From the NCBI GenBank assembly GCA_014879835.1, contig JACSRJ010000157.1:26774-90773 (forward strand): a stretch of 64,000 nucleotides of DNA, read 5' to 3'. This stretch comes from Anaerolinea sp. (GTDB taxonomy: Bacteria; Chloroflexota; Anaerolineae; Aggregatilineales; UBA2796). The position numbers were made by a program, and so were the translations under genes. The notes below the pieces were generated by a model, which was given only the letters and a program-made list of their open reading frames with translations, was not told where the DNA came from and did not search any database. Positions within the stretch are counted from its first letter, which is position 1. Each line of letters begins with the position of its first letter. Shown here piece by piece: positions 53,637-62,172 of this stretch.

Positions 53637-54452
53637 TCAGGCGATAGGGGTATTAAGACTGTAGGGGAGTTGATCCAGCACTTGATCCAATTCATCAACC
53701 ATCAAACGTGAGACAGAGCGCTGATCGAGGGTGCGTCCTGCGTGCAGTTCCTCTCGACTGATCCAGCAAGTCTCCGCGTCTATGGGCAGTGGAAAGTTCA
53801 CCGATTCAAGATGATAGAAGTTATGGTTGTATTCCGTGACCACATGAAGTGAAGCGGAGAGGGTAAAGCTCTGAATGTTCTCTTTGAGGGGCGCAATCAC
53901 ATAATCACGCCCAGCAGTGAGACTCTCCTGATTCAATTCCTCACGTAGTTCTCGGGCCAAAGCCGACAGGTTATCAGGATCATCGGCGTCCACCTTCCCC
54001 CCAAGGGGCTGAAATTGCCCAGCATTGTGATCATATTGCATAAGGTACACATCCGAGTCCCCCCGCCGAGCCTTGATCACAGCCATCACCGCACTTACCC
54101 TGCGGATGGGTGTGGCCGTATGGGCGCAGTGCAGTCGATGGGATTCTAGCTGCTCCAACAGGGCCGGGCCTGTGGAAGTACAGGTTGAATCTGTCGCCCC
54201 CGACCACATTTCTGGGGTGAAAGCCCCTTCGCGCAGCCCATGAATCAGACTTTGGGCAAAAAGATACCCATATTGGGACTGAATTCGCCCCTCTTTGAGG
54301 ATTCCCAAGCCGGTGAGCAGATCATCCACAGCTTGTTTATAGCCTTCAGGGATAGGCATGGCAGAACTGCCAAGCACTCCAGTCACCCACGGTTCGGTAT
54401 CCTCTGAACGTGAATAGGCTTCTAAACAGGCGATCAGAAGTTCTAAAGACAT
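53637..54452 (-). CDS. Nudix hydrolase with N-terminal helical extension
   Basis: A 271-residue protein. The C-terminal half is a Nudix domain whose box reads GGKVDADDPDNLSALARELREEL (here split: GGKVDA, then ARELREEL), with the REL-REE-L metal-binding helix intact and a longer loop than the canonical GX5EX7REUXEE. The N-terminal 120 residues are helical and unrecognised. The family removes nucleoside diphosphates linked to various groups; next to galE and a GT4 gene a nucleotide-sugar substrate is possible. The ATG at 54452 has GGGGAG 11 bases upstream; an ATG at 54476 overlapping the GT4 stop (ATGA) is the alternative. Confidence 0.8.
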   Translation of the reverse strand: MSLELLIACLEAYSRSEDTEPWVTGVLGSSAMPIPEGYKQAVDDLLTGLGILKEGRIQSQYGYLFAQSLIHGLREGAFTPEMWSGATDSTCTSTGPALLEQLESHRLHCAHTATPIRRVSAVMAVIKARRGDSDVYLMQYDHNAGQFQPLGGKVDADDPDNLSALARELREELNQESLTAGRDYVIAPLKENIQSFTLSASLHVVTEYNHNFYHLESVNFPLPIDAETCWISREELHAGRTLDQRSVSRLMVDELDQVLDQLPYSLNTPIA

Positions 54453-54472
54453 CTCTGGGCTTTCTCCCCTCA

Positions 54473-55636
54473 TCATGTTAACGATATGGCTGATCGCCCT
54501 TGCAGCATCTGCTGGTAAACTGCAAAGGTCTCACGGGCAGTGCGTTCCCAACTGAACGCAGTGGCGCGGGCAAGCCCAGCAGCACGCATACTGGCGTGAA
54601 GATCATCTTGTATCAAGGTGGCGATGATCGCGCCTCCCATTTGACGACTGTCGTTAGGATCAACCAGATAAGCGGCGTCTCCGGTCACTTCGGGCAGGCT
54701 GGAAGCATCGGCCGCAATCACGGGTGTGCCTGCCGCCATTGCTTCGAGCGGACCCAACCCAAAACCTTCATAACGACTAGGGAAAACATAGCAGCGCGCC
54801 ATTCGATATACACCGGGTTTGTCTGCTTCATCCACCGGGCCAATCCAGCGAATCCACTGTTCAAGTCCGGGACGTGCAGCGATCTCCTTTGGAATATCTG
54901 GAAATCGGCTGCTGCCCCAGCTTTGAGGCGGTTTACCAGCCAGCACCAGTAGATACTGATCGCCCACGGAGGGCGCTGCAAACGTCCACGCCGCGATCAA
55001 GGCGCGCAGGTTTTTGCGCACATCAAAACCGCCTAGATACAGAACATAACCTTCCTCAGGTAGATTGTAGCGGGCCCGAATGTCTGTGTCGCGCTCAACT
55101 CCCAGCTTAGGGTGAAAGGACTCCTCACAAGCCAGAGGGATCGCAGTGACGGCTTCCGGTCGTACCCCAATGTGCTCCACAATCTCCCGCCGTGAAAACT
55201 CGGAGTCGGTGATCAAGTGCCCGGCACCTTTGGCGCTGGCACGCACCAGCGAAAAATACAGTCGGGCGCTTAGAGTTTCCTGATATTCGCGCATACTGAG
55301 AGGGATCACATCATGGACAGTCACCACCAACGGTGCCGGTGAGGTCAAAGGTGCGCCCCAGTAGGGTACATGAAGCAGGTCTGCACCGCACCGTTTGGTC
55401 TCCATTGGAACTGCCCGTTGTTCAAACAGCACCTTACCGATCTGCCCCTTGCCCACAGGTACCTTGACCACATTCACCCCAGCGGGGACATCATTGAGCG
55501 CTGTTGATTGGGGGCAGATTAAAGTCAGGGTCAGGTCAGGGTAGAGCCGTCGCAGGGTCTTGATCAAATGGCGAAGGTACTGCCCACTCCCCGTGAAAGG
55601 TTGATCCCAAAACCAGCCATTAAGGGCGAGATGCAT
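54473..55636 (-). CDS. Glycosyltransferase family 4
   Basis: A 387-residue GT-B enzyme. N-terminal region: GWFWDQPFTGSGQYLRHLI with the glycine-rich acceptor loop and VTVHDVIPL. C-terminal GT4 domain: YVLYLGGFDVRKNLRALIAAW, CYVFPSRYEGFGLGPLEAMA (E-x7-E donor motif) and GTPVIAADASSLPEV. The overall pattern is that of mannosyltransferases acting on polysaccharides, but donor and acceptor are inferred only from family. Nine bases after galE and, in one reading, four bases overlapping the Nudix gene. Confidence 0.88.
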   Translation of the reverse strand: MHLALNGWFWDQPFTGSGQYLRHLIKTLRRLYPDLTLTLICPQSTALNDVPAGVNVVKVPVGKGQIGKVLFEQRAVPMETKRCGADLLHVPYWGAPLTSPAPLVVTVHDVIPLSMREYQETLSARLYFSLVRASAKGAGHLITDSEFSRREIVEHIGVRPEAVTAIPLACEESFHPKLGVERDTDIRARYNLPEEGYVLYLGGFDVRKNLRALIAAWTFAAPSVGDQYLLVLAGKPPQSWGSSRFPDIPKEIAARPGLEQWIRWIGPVDEADKPGVYRMARCYVFPSRYEGFGLGPLEAMAAGTPVIAADASSLPEVTGDAAYLVDPNDSRQMGGAIIATLIQDDLHASMRAAGLARATAFSWERTARETFAVYQQMLQGRSAISLT

Positions 55637-55645
55637 AGTTCGGCT

Positions 55646-56659
55646 TCAGTTCTGGTCGGAATCCTGAGTCTGATACCCCTGAGGGTGTGATTGATGCCAC
55701 GCCCATGCGCTGCTGATGATGTCTCTGAGCGCAGGAAAACGAGGCGCCCAGCCCAATTCGTCATTGATCTTTTCCGAGGATGCCACAAGGGTGGGCGCAT
55801 CTCCGGGGCGGCGCGGGGTCTCCACTGCGGGCAGTTCATGGTTGGTCACTTCACGGGCGGCTTGGATCACCTCACGCACACTGTAGCCTCGCCCATTACC
55901 CAGATTGTAAGTCATGGCTTTGCGCTCATCGAGGGCACTCACTGCGAGTACATGCGCCTCTGCAAGATCAAGGACATGCACATAATCACGGATGCAGGTG
56001 CCATCATAGGTGGGGTAATCCGTTCCATAGACCGAGATATGAGGGCGTTGTCCAAGTGGTACTTGCAGAGCCAGTGGAATCAGATGGGTTTCGGGTTGAT
56101 GGGCCTCACCTCGCACCGGTTTACCAGAGGCGTCTAGGGTTGCACCACAGGCATTAAAGTAGCGGAAGATGCAGTACTTGAGTCCAGCCTGACGGTGGTA
56201 CCAGCGAATCATCTGCTCGATCATGAGCTTCGTCTCACCGTAAACGTTGGCAGGGCCAAAAGGATCATCCTCGTTGAGGGTAGCGTTTTTGCTGGCGTAA
56301 ACTGCTGCGGTGGACGAGAATACCAACCGCTTGACCCCATATTTCAGCATGGTGTCCAGCAAATTCTGAGAGTAGGACACATTGTTCTGAAAGTAAACAC
56401 CGGGCTTTATCATGCTCTCGCCGGCTTCAATCAGGGCCGCAAAGTGCGCCACGGCATCAAAATTGCCCATTTGAAAAAGGACTTCCAACGCGCCGCGATC
56501 CCCAATATCACTTTTTACGAAAGCCGCGCCTTCGGGGATGGCCGCACGATGCCCACGTGAGAGATTATCTAACACCGTCACCTGATGTCCGGCTTCCAAA
56601 AATGAGGCGGCTGTGGTGGAACCAATATAGCCCGCACCGCCAACAACTAAGACGTGCAT
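55646..56659 (-). CDS. galE: UDP-glucose 4-epimerase
   Basis: Interconverts UDP-glucose and UDP-galactose. A 337-residue extended short-chain dehydrogenase with the NAD-binding GGAGYIGS at the N-terminus, LDNLSRGHR, the FSSTAAVY serine/threonine segment, catalytic YGETK (Tyr-x3-Lys) and the sugar-binding region DYVHVLDLAEAHVLA. It could also act on the N-acetylated sugars. Eight bases after the phospholipase C-like gene; provides UDP-galactose for the GT4 enzyme encoded next. Confidence 0.94.
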   Translation of the reverse strand: MHVLVVGGAGYIGSTTAASFLEAGHQVTVLDNLSRGHRAAIPEGAAFVKSDIGDRGALEVLFQMGNFDAVAHFAALIEAGESMIKPGVYFQNNVSYSQNLLDTMLKYGVKRLVFSSTAAVYASKNATLNEDDPFGPANVYGETKLMIEQMIRWYHRQAGLKYCIFRYFNACGATLDASGKPVRGEAHQPETHLIPLALQVPLGQRPHISVYGTDYPTYDGTCIRDYVHVLDLAEAHVLAVSALDERKAMTYNLGNGRGYSVREVIQAAREVTNHELPAVETPRRPGDAPTLVASSEKINDELGWAPRFPALRDIISSAWAWHQSHPQGYQTQDSDQN

Positions 56660-56667
56660 AAGCTGCT

Positions 56668-57417
56668 TTAGACTCCTGTGAGGTAATGAATGACCGCGGC
56701 CCGCGCTTGAATGAACATCTCCGTCTCAATGGCGTTGAGCACCTCAGGGGAAACCTGCATCCATACCTGATCCAGTTGGTGATCAACAGCCCATCGCAGT
56801 TCATTGGGACTCATCCCGGCGGCCTTACCCAAAATCTCAAAAGAGCGGCTTTGCGCACCGGGGGCAAGCTGTGAAGCAACAATATCCCGCCACCCACAGA
56901 GATCAGGATCAGAGATGAATCGAAGCCAGCGGTTGGGTATCGTCTGACACAAAACATCATAATTGTCCGGCGCAAGGTTATCCCGATCACGCTGATCCAA
57001 ATGCGCCATCAGAATGTGAAAAATACGCATCATATGATGTTGAGAATCGTCGGCACTGTGACTTCTCATCACAAAATAAGGGAATAACATTTGCTCACAC
57101 CACACTTGATCCATCTGGAGATGACCAACATAACCCGCAATGAAGCTGACATGTTCAGGGTCGTGTAGGGAATCGCGGCGTAGTTCTGGATAGCGCCGTA
57201 GCATCTCGATTACAGGTGGTGGTTCAAGCCGGGGGCGGTATTCGTAAAAATGCGTTTCAGCGCGGGCGATGCCCGTTGAGACCCGTGCGTCAGGGGCGAT
57301 ACTACCCAGTAAAAAAGCGCCCCATACCCCGTCCAAAAGCTCGTGCATTTCGTCGGGCAGGGTAGGGTCGTGGTGAAGGCGCTGAGCCAGCGCCAAATGC
57401 ATAAATGGAGTAGGCAT
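56668..57417 (-). CDS. Zinc-dependent phospholipase C-like protein
   Basis: A 249-residue helical protein with the layout of the zinc-dependent phospholipase C/nuclease-like family: MPTPFMHLALAQRL at the start, LLGSIAPDAR, an ETHFYEY segment, and AGYVGHLQMDQVW with the His-x3-Asp metal-binding pattern. Further histidines (SQHHMMRIFH) could complete a metal site. There is no signal peptide, so it acts inside the cell, unlike classic secreted PLC. Substrate unknown. The ATG at 57417 is preferred to the TTG at 57429; it follows the kinase gene by 12 bases. Confidence 0.7.
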   Translation of the reverse strand: MPTPFMHLALAQRLHHDPTLPDEMHELLDGVWGAFLLGSIAPDARVSTGIARAETHFYEYRPRLEPPPVIEMLRRYPELRRDSLHDPEHVSFIAGYVGHLQMDQVWCEQMLFPYFVMRSHSADDSQHHMMRIFHILMAHLDQRDRDNLAPDNYDVLCQTIPNRWLRFISDPDLCGWRDIVASQLAPGAQSRSFEILGKAAGMSPNELRWAVDHQLDQVWMQVSPEVLNAIETEMFIQARAAVIHYLTGV

Positions 57418-57429
57418 AAAAACGAACAA

Positions 57430-58629
57430 TCACCGTGAGATTAACAGGATCACAATCACGATCAACAGCAGGATGATGATCCCTCCCATCACCATCAATG
57501 TAGTACGGCTTAAGCCTCCAGTGGGGGCTGAAGCTGCCGCCTGAGGCACAGGTTCCATAGGCATTGCCGGACGTTTGGCCGTGGGCATTCCGGGTGTCGG
57601 AATAGGGTCTGAGCGGGGTGGCGCTGTGTAAGGCTGCTGAACCGCCGGGTTCTGTGACATAGGGATTTGGGCTGGTGCTTGGCCTAACATCTGCCCCGAA
57701 GAAGGCATAGGTGCTGTAAGGTCAGGCGAAGGCGGTACAGGCACTGCCGAGGGACGCGACACCCGTACTGTACCCCCCTTAAAGGTGATCCCCACTGCTT
57801 TGCCAAACATGGTGACCAGTTCACCCGCTGAGTGATAACGTTCATTGCGCTCTTTGGCCAAGGCCCGCGCAAAAAAGGCGTCGATAGGTGCAGGCAGATC
57901 AGGGCGCATGGTGCGGACTGAGACGATAGGTTCGTTGATGTGTTTCATCATCAGCCGAGCAGGCGCTTTATCAGTGAAAACAGGCTGTCCTACAAGGAGT
58001 TCCCACAAGATAACCGCCAGTGAGTAAACATCTGTCTCAGCACTTGGTTCTTCACCCCGCCACGCTTCAGGGGCCATATAGATCGGGCTGCCCACAATCA
58101 TCCCCTGAGCGGTCAGACGCGACTCACCCAACCGACGAGCGATCCCAAAGTCGGTTAGGAAGCAGTTCTTTTCGTTATCCAACAGAATGTTGGCAGGCTT
58201 CAGGTCGCGGTGAATGATCCCCTTCGAGTGGGCATAATCTAAAGCGCTGGCAATCTGGGTAATCAAGCGTCCGGTTTCGTGCAGCCCGGGGCGTTCCCCT
58301 TTGATGATATTGCCCAAATTACCGCCCAATTTGAGGGCCATCACAATGTAGGTCAGTTCGCCTTCCTGACCATAATCAAAGATGGTGATAATGTGAGGGT
58401 GTTCAAGGGTCGCGATGGCCTCCGCTTCACGTTTGAAGCGCATCATGAATTGTTCAGAATCGGCCAGATCAATGTTGATCACCTTTACGGCAACCTCACG
58501 AGCGGTGTGGAGAGTAGAGTCACTTTGCCGTGCGCGATAGACCGTCCCCATGCCGCCGCCGCCCAAGACGGAGAGGATGTGATATTTGCCGATAGTACGC
58601 CCGATCATCGGGTCTGTTGGCTTGTCCAC
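57430..58629 (-). CDS. Tail-anchored Ser/Thr protein kinase (PknB type)
   Basis: A 399-residue Hanks-type kinase: glycine loop GGGGMGTVYRA, Lys49 (VAVKVI), catalytic Asp142 in HRDLKPANIL, DFG at 160-162 and an activation loop ending GSPIYMAPEAW. A Pro/Met/Ala-rich linker of about 100 residues leads to one membrane helix at the very C-terminus (about 376-397, LMVMGGIIILLLIVIVILLI). Nothing is outside the membrane, so there is no PASTA or other sensor domain. The GTG at 58629 has AGAGGGA seven bases upstream; the longer frame from 58722 has no RBS and covers the promoter. First gene of a five-gene operon with galE. Confidence 0.9.
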   Translation of the reverse strand: MDKPTDPMIGRTIGKYHILSVLGGGGMGTVYRARQSDSTLHTAREVAVKVINIDLADSEQFMMRFKREAEAIATLEHPHIITIFDYGQEGELTYIVMALKLGGNLGNIIKGERPGLHETGRLITQIASALDYAHSKGIIHRDLKPANILLDNEKNCFLTDFGIARRLGESRLTAQGMIVGSPIYMAPEAWRGEEPSAETDVYSLAVILWELLVGQPVFTDKAPARLMMKHINEPIVSVRTMRPDLPAPIDAFFARALAKERNERYHSAGELVTMFGKAVGITFKGGTVRVSRPSAVPVPPSPDLTAPMPSSGQMLGQAPAQIPMSQNPAVQQPYTAPPRSDPIPTPGMPTAKRPAMPMEPVPQAAASAPTGGLSRTTLMVMGGIIILLLIVIVILLISR

Positions 58630-58705
58630 GAGACTATCCCTCTTGTTGATGGTCAGATGATCAACTGAATAAATACCGAAAACTATCCAACACAAACTAA
58701 GGGTT

Positions 58706-58711
58706 ATTATA
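58706..58711 (-). promoter_or_regulatory. -10 box of the kinase operon
   Basis: Minus strand TATAAT about 77 bases before the GTG; the best -35 (TTCCAT, 18-base spacing) is weak. Confidence 0.35.
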
Positions 58712-58900
58712 GCGCGGCCCATACCCTAAATGGAAACGAGTTCGAGAAAGACAGGGTGATCACGGGTTTGATCGTCACCCTGAAACATACTTTAGGGACA
58801 GCATTGGGCTTGTCAGTTTAACTTTCAGGGTGGTTTATCCAGAGGGAGACAGAAAAGTTCTGCAACCACCCAATGCTGCCCCTACAATCCCTTGGGTCTT

Positions 58901-58929
58901 TTGCCCTGATTTGCGGGTTGCGCTACAAT
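58901..58929 (+). promoter_or_regulatory. Promoter of the coaE fusion gene
   Basis: TTGCCC (58901-58906), a 17-base spacer and TACAAT (58924-58929), 55 bases before the start codon. Confidence 0.6.
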
Positions 58930-58983
58930 GGGCTTTATTCTTTCACTTTCTCCTAAGGTTTTTGATCCCTGGAGGAATACAGC

Positions 58984-60423
58984 GTGGGACGTTGGGCAAA
59001 TAAATATGTCATTGGTCTGACCGGAAACATCGGAATGGGTAAAAGCGTGGTGCTGCGGATGCTGGAGCATCTAGGAGCATTCACCATTGATGCGGACAAC
59101 CTCGCGCACCAGACCATGATGCCCGGCGCACCGGCGTATCATCCGGTGATCGAGCAGTTCGGTAAGTGGATTCTCGATTCTGACGGGCGCATTAATCGGG
59201 GTCGGTTGGGGGCGATTGTTTTTTCCCATCCAGAGGCATTGGCTCTACTGGAATCGATCACCCACCCCATCGTGCAGCGCGGCATTGACGCACTGATCAC
59301 CCGGGCCAAACAACCGATTGCAGTAGTTGAGGCGATTAAGCTGGTTGAAGGCCCGTTGGGAGCACAGGTAGATTCAATCTGGGTGGTGGACAGCGCCCCT
59401 CAGATTCAGATTCAACGCCTGATGGAAAAGCGCCGGATGAGTGAACCCGAAGCGCGCAGACGAATTGAAGCTCAGAACCCGCAGCGCGAAAAACTGGCGC
59501 GGGCGGATGTGGTCATTTCCAACAACACCAATTTGCCCGATCTGTGGGTACAGGTAGAGCGTGATTGGAAGAAACTGCTTCAGGCCCAAAGTATCAAAGA
59601 GGACGATGCCGAAGCGCCTTCGATGCCTGCGGCCTCTCTGCCGCCATCTTCTCAGGCGATTTTGCGCCGGCCGCCTACTCAAACTGTGCCTCAGGTAACG
59701 GCCACACCGCCTCAATCAAAGCCAGTGCCCACCCCGGCGGTGCGGCCGCCTTCGACCCAAGTGCCTACTCCGGCTGCGTCAACCCCACCTAAGTCACAGC
59801 CAGTGATGCCAGCACCTCAGCCGACTCAACCTGCACGCAGTACCCAAACCGCGGCTGCCGTCAATCCCACCACAACCGCACCCGTCCAGCCGCCTCGACC
59901 GCCGCAGCCCGCCCCACAAACTGGCGCACAGCCGGCCGTTGTGACCACGCGACGGGGTATGCCCAAGACAGCGGAGCAAATTGCCGCGTTCATTAATCGG
60001 GTGGCCGGCAAAAACATCACCCGCGCCGATGTGATGGGCTTGTTTGGCGAAAAATCTTACATGATTGCTGATGCGGGTACACATATGGTTGGCTTGGCGG
60101 GCTTTCAGGTAGAAAACCTGATCACCCGTGTCGATGAATTTTTGATCATTCCGGGTGCTCCCTTAGCGCCTATCGCCTCTAAACTGCTTGTAGAAGTAGA
60201 AGAAGCCTCTAAAGCGCTTCAAAGCGAAGTTGGATTCTTCTATCTGCCTTCAAATGCCCCTGTCCAGTTGGTGCAGGCGTTTAAGGAGAATGGGTACATC
60301 CAAACCACACTGGAAGAAATCAAAGTTCCGGCGTGGCGGGAGGCAGCGGCGGAATCGCAGCCACCAGATACGCTTATTCTGGCCAAAAAACTTCGCGCTG
60401 AGCGCGTCTTGAAGCCCTTATAG
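58984..60423 (+). CDS. coaE: Dephospho-CoA kinase fused to a GNAT-like domain
   Basis: Residues about 1-205 are a dephospho-CoA kinase, the last enzyme of coenzyme A synthesis: P-loop GLTGNIGMGKSVV, DADNLAHQ, ITHPIVQ and VVDSAPQIQIQRL...RR-type lid. Residues about 206-316 are a low-complexity Pro/Gln/Thr linker. Residues about 317-479 form an extra domain that looks like a GNAT acetyltransferase: a MVGLAGFQVENL core strand, a long helix with alternating pattern, ending in an ENGYIQTTLEEIKVP segment as in the GNAT C-terminal hairpin; no classic acetyl-CoA loop (Q/RxxGxG/A) is plain. CoaE is normally about 200 residues. The GTG has GGAGG eight bases upstream. Confidence 0.88.
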   Translation: MGRWANKYVIGLTGNIGMGKSVVLRMLEHLGAFTIDADNLAHQTMMPGAPAYHPVIEQFGKWILDSDGRINRGRLGAIVFSHPEALALLESITHPIVQRGIDALITRAKQPIAVVEAIKLVEGPLGAQVDSIWVVDSAPQIQIQRLMEKRRMSEPEARRRIEAQNPQREKLARADVVISNNTNLPDLWVQVERDWKKLLQAQSIKEDDAEAPSMPAASLPPSSQAILRRPPTQTVPQVTATPPQSKPVPTPAVRPPSTQVPTPAASTPPKSQPVMPAPQPTQPARSTQTAAAVNPTTTAPVQPPRPPQPAPQTGAQPAVVTTRRGMPKTAEQIAAFINRVAGKNITRADVMGLFGEKSYMIADAGTHMVGLAGFQVENLITRVDEFLIIPGAPLAPIASKLLVEVEEASKALQSEVGFFYLPSNAPVQLVQAFKENGYIQTTLEEIKVPAWREAAAESQPPDTLILAKKLRAERVLKPL

Positions 60424-60442
60424 GGATGGGAATCAGTCGTAC

Positions 60443-60703
60443 ATGGAAAATGTGATCGCTTCGCTTAAAAAAGTGCCGCTGCTGGGAGCATTGATTGGAT
60501 TTGCCCAAGCACGTTCACGGCTAGCGGCTTGGATCGTTCTTTCGACGGGGATCGTGACCCTTCTGGTGATCGAAGCCCGCGATGTAGGACTGCTAGCCAG
60601 CCAATGGATCGCCTTGGTAGTGGCCTCAGTTCTGGTTGCGGGGTTGTGTATTTGGATCGTGAGTTGGGAAGACCGTGACGAACCGCCTGCGGTTGGCGAA
60701 TAA
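60443..60703 (+). CDS. Small two-helix membrane protein
   Basis: An 86-residue protein with two predicted membrane helices (about 28-44 and 51-72) and a short acidic tail (SWEDRDEPPAVGE). I do not recognise it. It begins 19 bases after the coaE fusion gene and is probably on the same transcript. Codon use is like the neighbours, and the opposite-strand frame over it has no family features, so it is taken as the real gene. Confidence 0.6.
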   Translation: MENVIASLKKVPLLGALIGFAQARSRLAAWIVLSTGIVTLLVIEARDVGLLASQWIALVVASVLVAGLCIWIVSWEDRDEPPAVGE

Positions 60704-60915
60704 AGTGAAACCTTTACCCCTTGACCGCTTGTAGGCCGAGGGGGAAAGCCCCCATCAACTAAAAACCTGTGAGCTTTCTTCTGTTGCCCCATGCTCGGTA
60801 GAAGTTACGTACTTGCCCTCATCCCCTTCAAACTGCCCTTGCCGACAAATACGGGGTAAATTGGTTCAACTGCGTAAGTCCTACTAGGTTTCTAGGCTAG
60901 GAGTTCCTTCAGCCT

Positions 60916-61197
60916 CTACACCAGTGCGTTAATCTGCCCCGCAAGGGCGAAGTCCTTCTCCGTGATCCCGCCTGCGTCATGAGTCACCAGCGCCAGTTTA
61001 ACCTGATTGTACTTAATGGTGATGTCTGGGTGATGACCCGCTTTTTCAGCCAAGAATCCCACCATACCTACAAATGCCAGCGCTAGGGTAAAGTCCTTGA
61101 GGTGGTAGGTTCGGACGATCTCACCCTGCTCAAACGTCCACCCCTCGATTTCCTTGAGGCGCTGCTGAATCTGAGTTTCGGTTAGTTTTGTGCCCAT
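60916..61197 (-). CDS. Pterin-4a-carbinolamine dehydratase
   Basis: Dehydrates 4a-hydroxytetrahydrobiopterin or serves in molybdopterin metabolism. The 93-residue protein has the family site GHHPDITIKYNQVKLALVTHDA: the His-His-Pro pair, the following Tyr, and THD. The start is the ATG at 61197 with GAGGAG upstream; the frame from 61227 is less likely. With no aromatic amino acid hydroxylase in view, its true partner is unknown. It follows the enoyl-CoA hydratase gene by 45 bases. Confidence 0.9.
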   Translation of the reverse strand: MGTKLTETQIQQRLKEIEGWTFEQGEIVRTYHLKDFTLALAFVGMVGFLAEKAGHHPDITIKYNQVKLALVTHDAGGITEKDFALAGQINALV

Positions 61198-61242
61198 GTA
61201 TTTGCTCTCCTCTTGCTGCCTAAGCAAAAAACTCCTAATTGT

Positions 61243-62040
61243 TTATCCGCCTTTTTTCCACTTCCAAACGGGGGTACGCTTTTCGAGGAAAGCGGCGAAT
61301 CCCTCAAAGCCATCTTCACTCAGCAAGATTTGGTACTGAGTTTCCGCTTCCCGCGCCATCGCCTCCGCCAGAGTGTGATCCATGAGCGCGGCTTTCATAG
61401 CCCGTTTACCAAGCATAAGCGCCTGTGGCGATGAACTTGCTAAGCGTTCGGCGTATGACCGAACTTCCGTCTCAAAAGTCTCTATTGGAAAGACTTTATT
61501 GGCCAAACCAATGCGCAGAGCTTCTTCCGCTTCAACTTTGTCACCAGTAAACATCATTTCCAATGCCCGCCCCAAACCCACCAATCGAGGCAGCATGAAT
61601 GTCCCGCCACCGTCAGGGATTAAGCCTGTCCGAATGAAAGACTCCATAAATACCCCCCGCGATGAAACGAGACGCAAATCACAGGCCAGTGCTACATCAC
61701 AGCTAATGCCGGCCGCAGGGCCATCGACGGCTGCGATCACAGGTAGAGGGCAATCCCAAATGGCCCGAATAGCAGGCGCATAAGCATCAGTGAGGATTTT
61801 GAAGGCATCGGCCGGGGATACATTACCCATCAGGGCGGCGCGCATGTCTGCCCCAGAACCAAACGCTCCCCCTGACCCAGTGATCACAATCACCCGAATA
61901 TCGGGTGATTGGGCTGCTGCCTCGACCGCTCGCCAGAGCATCTGGGCCGATTCCATGTCGAGGGCATTACGAATCTCTGGGCGGTTAAAAGTGAGGGTGG
62001 CGATTCCCCCTCGATGATCGATTAAAAACTTCTCAGTCAT
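61243..62040 (-). CDS. Enoyl-CoA hydratase/isomerase family protein
   Basis: A 265-residue crotonase-fold protein. Oxyanion-hole segments are GSGGAFGSGADM and AAGISCDVALACDLR. The catalytic region LIPDGGGTFMLPRLVG has Asp in place of the hydratase Glu, as in PaaG-type isomerases, so isomerisation is more likely than plain hydration. It has no partner thiolase or dehydrogenase here. ATG start; the divergent rodA gene begins 133 bases away. Confidence 0.9.
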   Translation of the reverse strand: MTEKFLIDHRGGIATLTFNRPEIRNALDMESAQMLWRAVEAAAQSPDIRVIVITGSGGAFGSGADMRAALMGNVSPADAFKILTDAYAPAIRAIWDCPLPVIAAVDGPAAGISCDVALACDLRLVSSRGVFMESFIRTGLIPDGGGTFMLPRLVGLGRALEMMFTGDKVEAEEALRIGLANKVFPIETFETEVRSYAERLASSSPQALMLGKRAMKAALMDHTLAEAMAREAETQYQILLSEDGFEGFAAFLEKRTPVWKWKKGG

Positions 62041-62172
62041 CCTTCAATAGTTCCTTGTGTTTAACTGCTACTCTTAAGACTCTCATCCAGTATATGCTTG
62101 AAATGCCCGAATTTGCGAGTAAGATCACGCCCATCTGCGGTGGGTGATGGTTATTGGGGTTGAGAGACGAGG

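Larger units (their letters stand above)
58630..58983. other. 354-base divergent region with nested inverted repeats
   Basis: Besides promoters for both flanking genes it holds three inverted repeats: CAGGGTGA/TCACCCTG (58752-58759, 58775-58782), CAGCATTGGG/CCCAATGCTG (58799-58808, 58869-58878) and GGGTGGTT/AACCACCC (58828-58835, 58864-58871). The last two share bases 58869-58871 and so exclude each other. No gene was found here. Confidence 0.5.
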
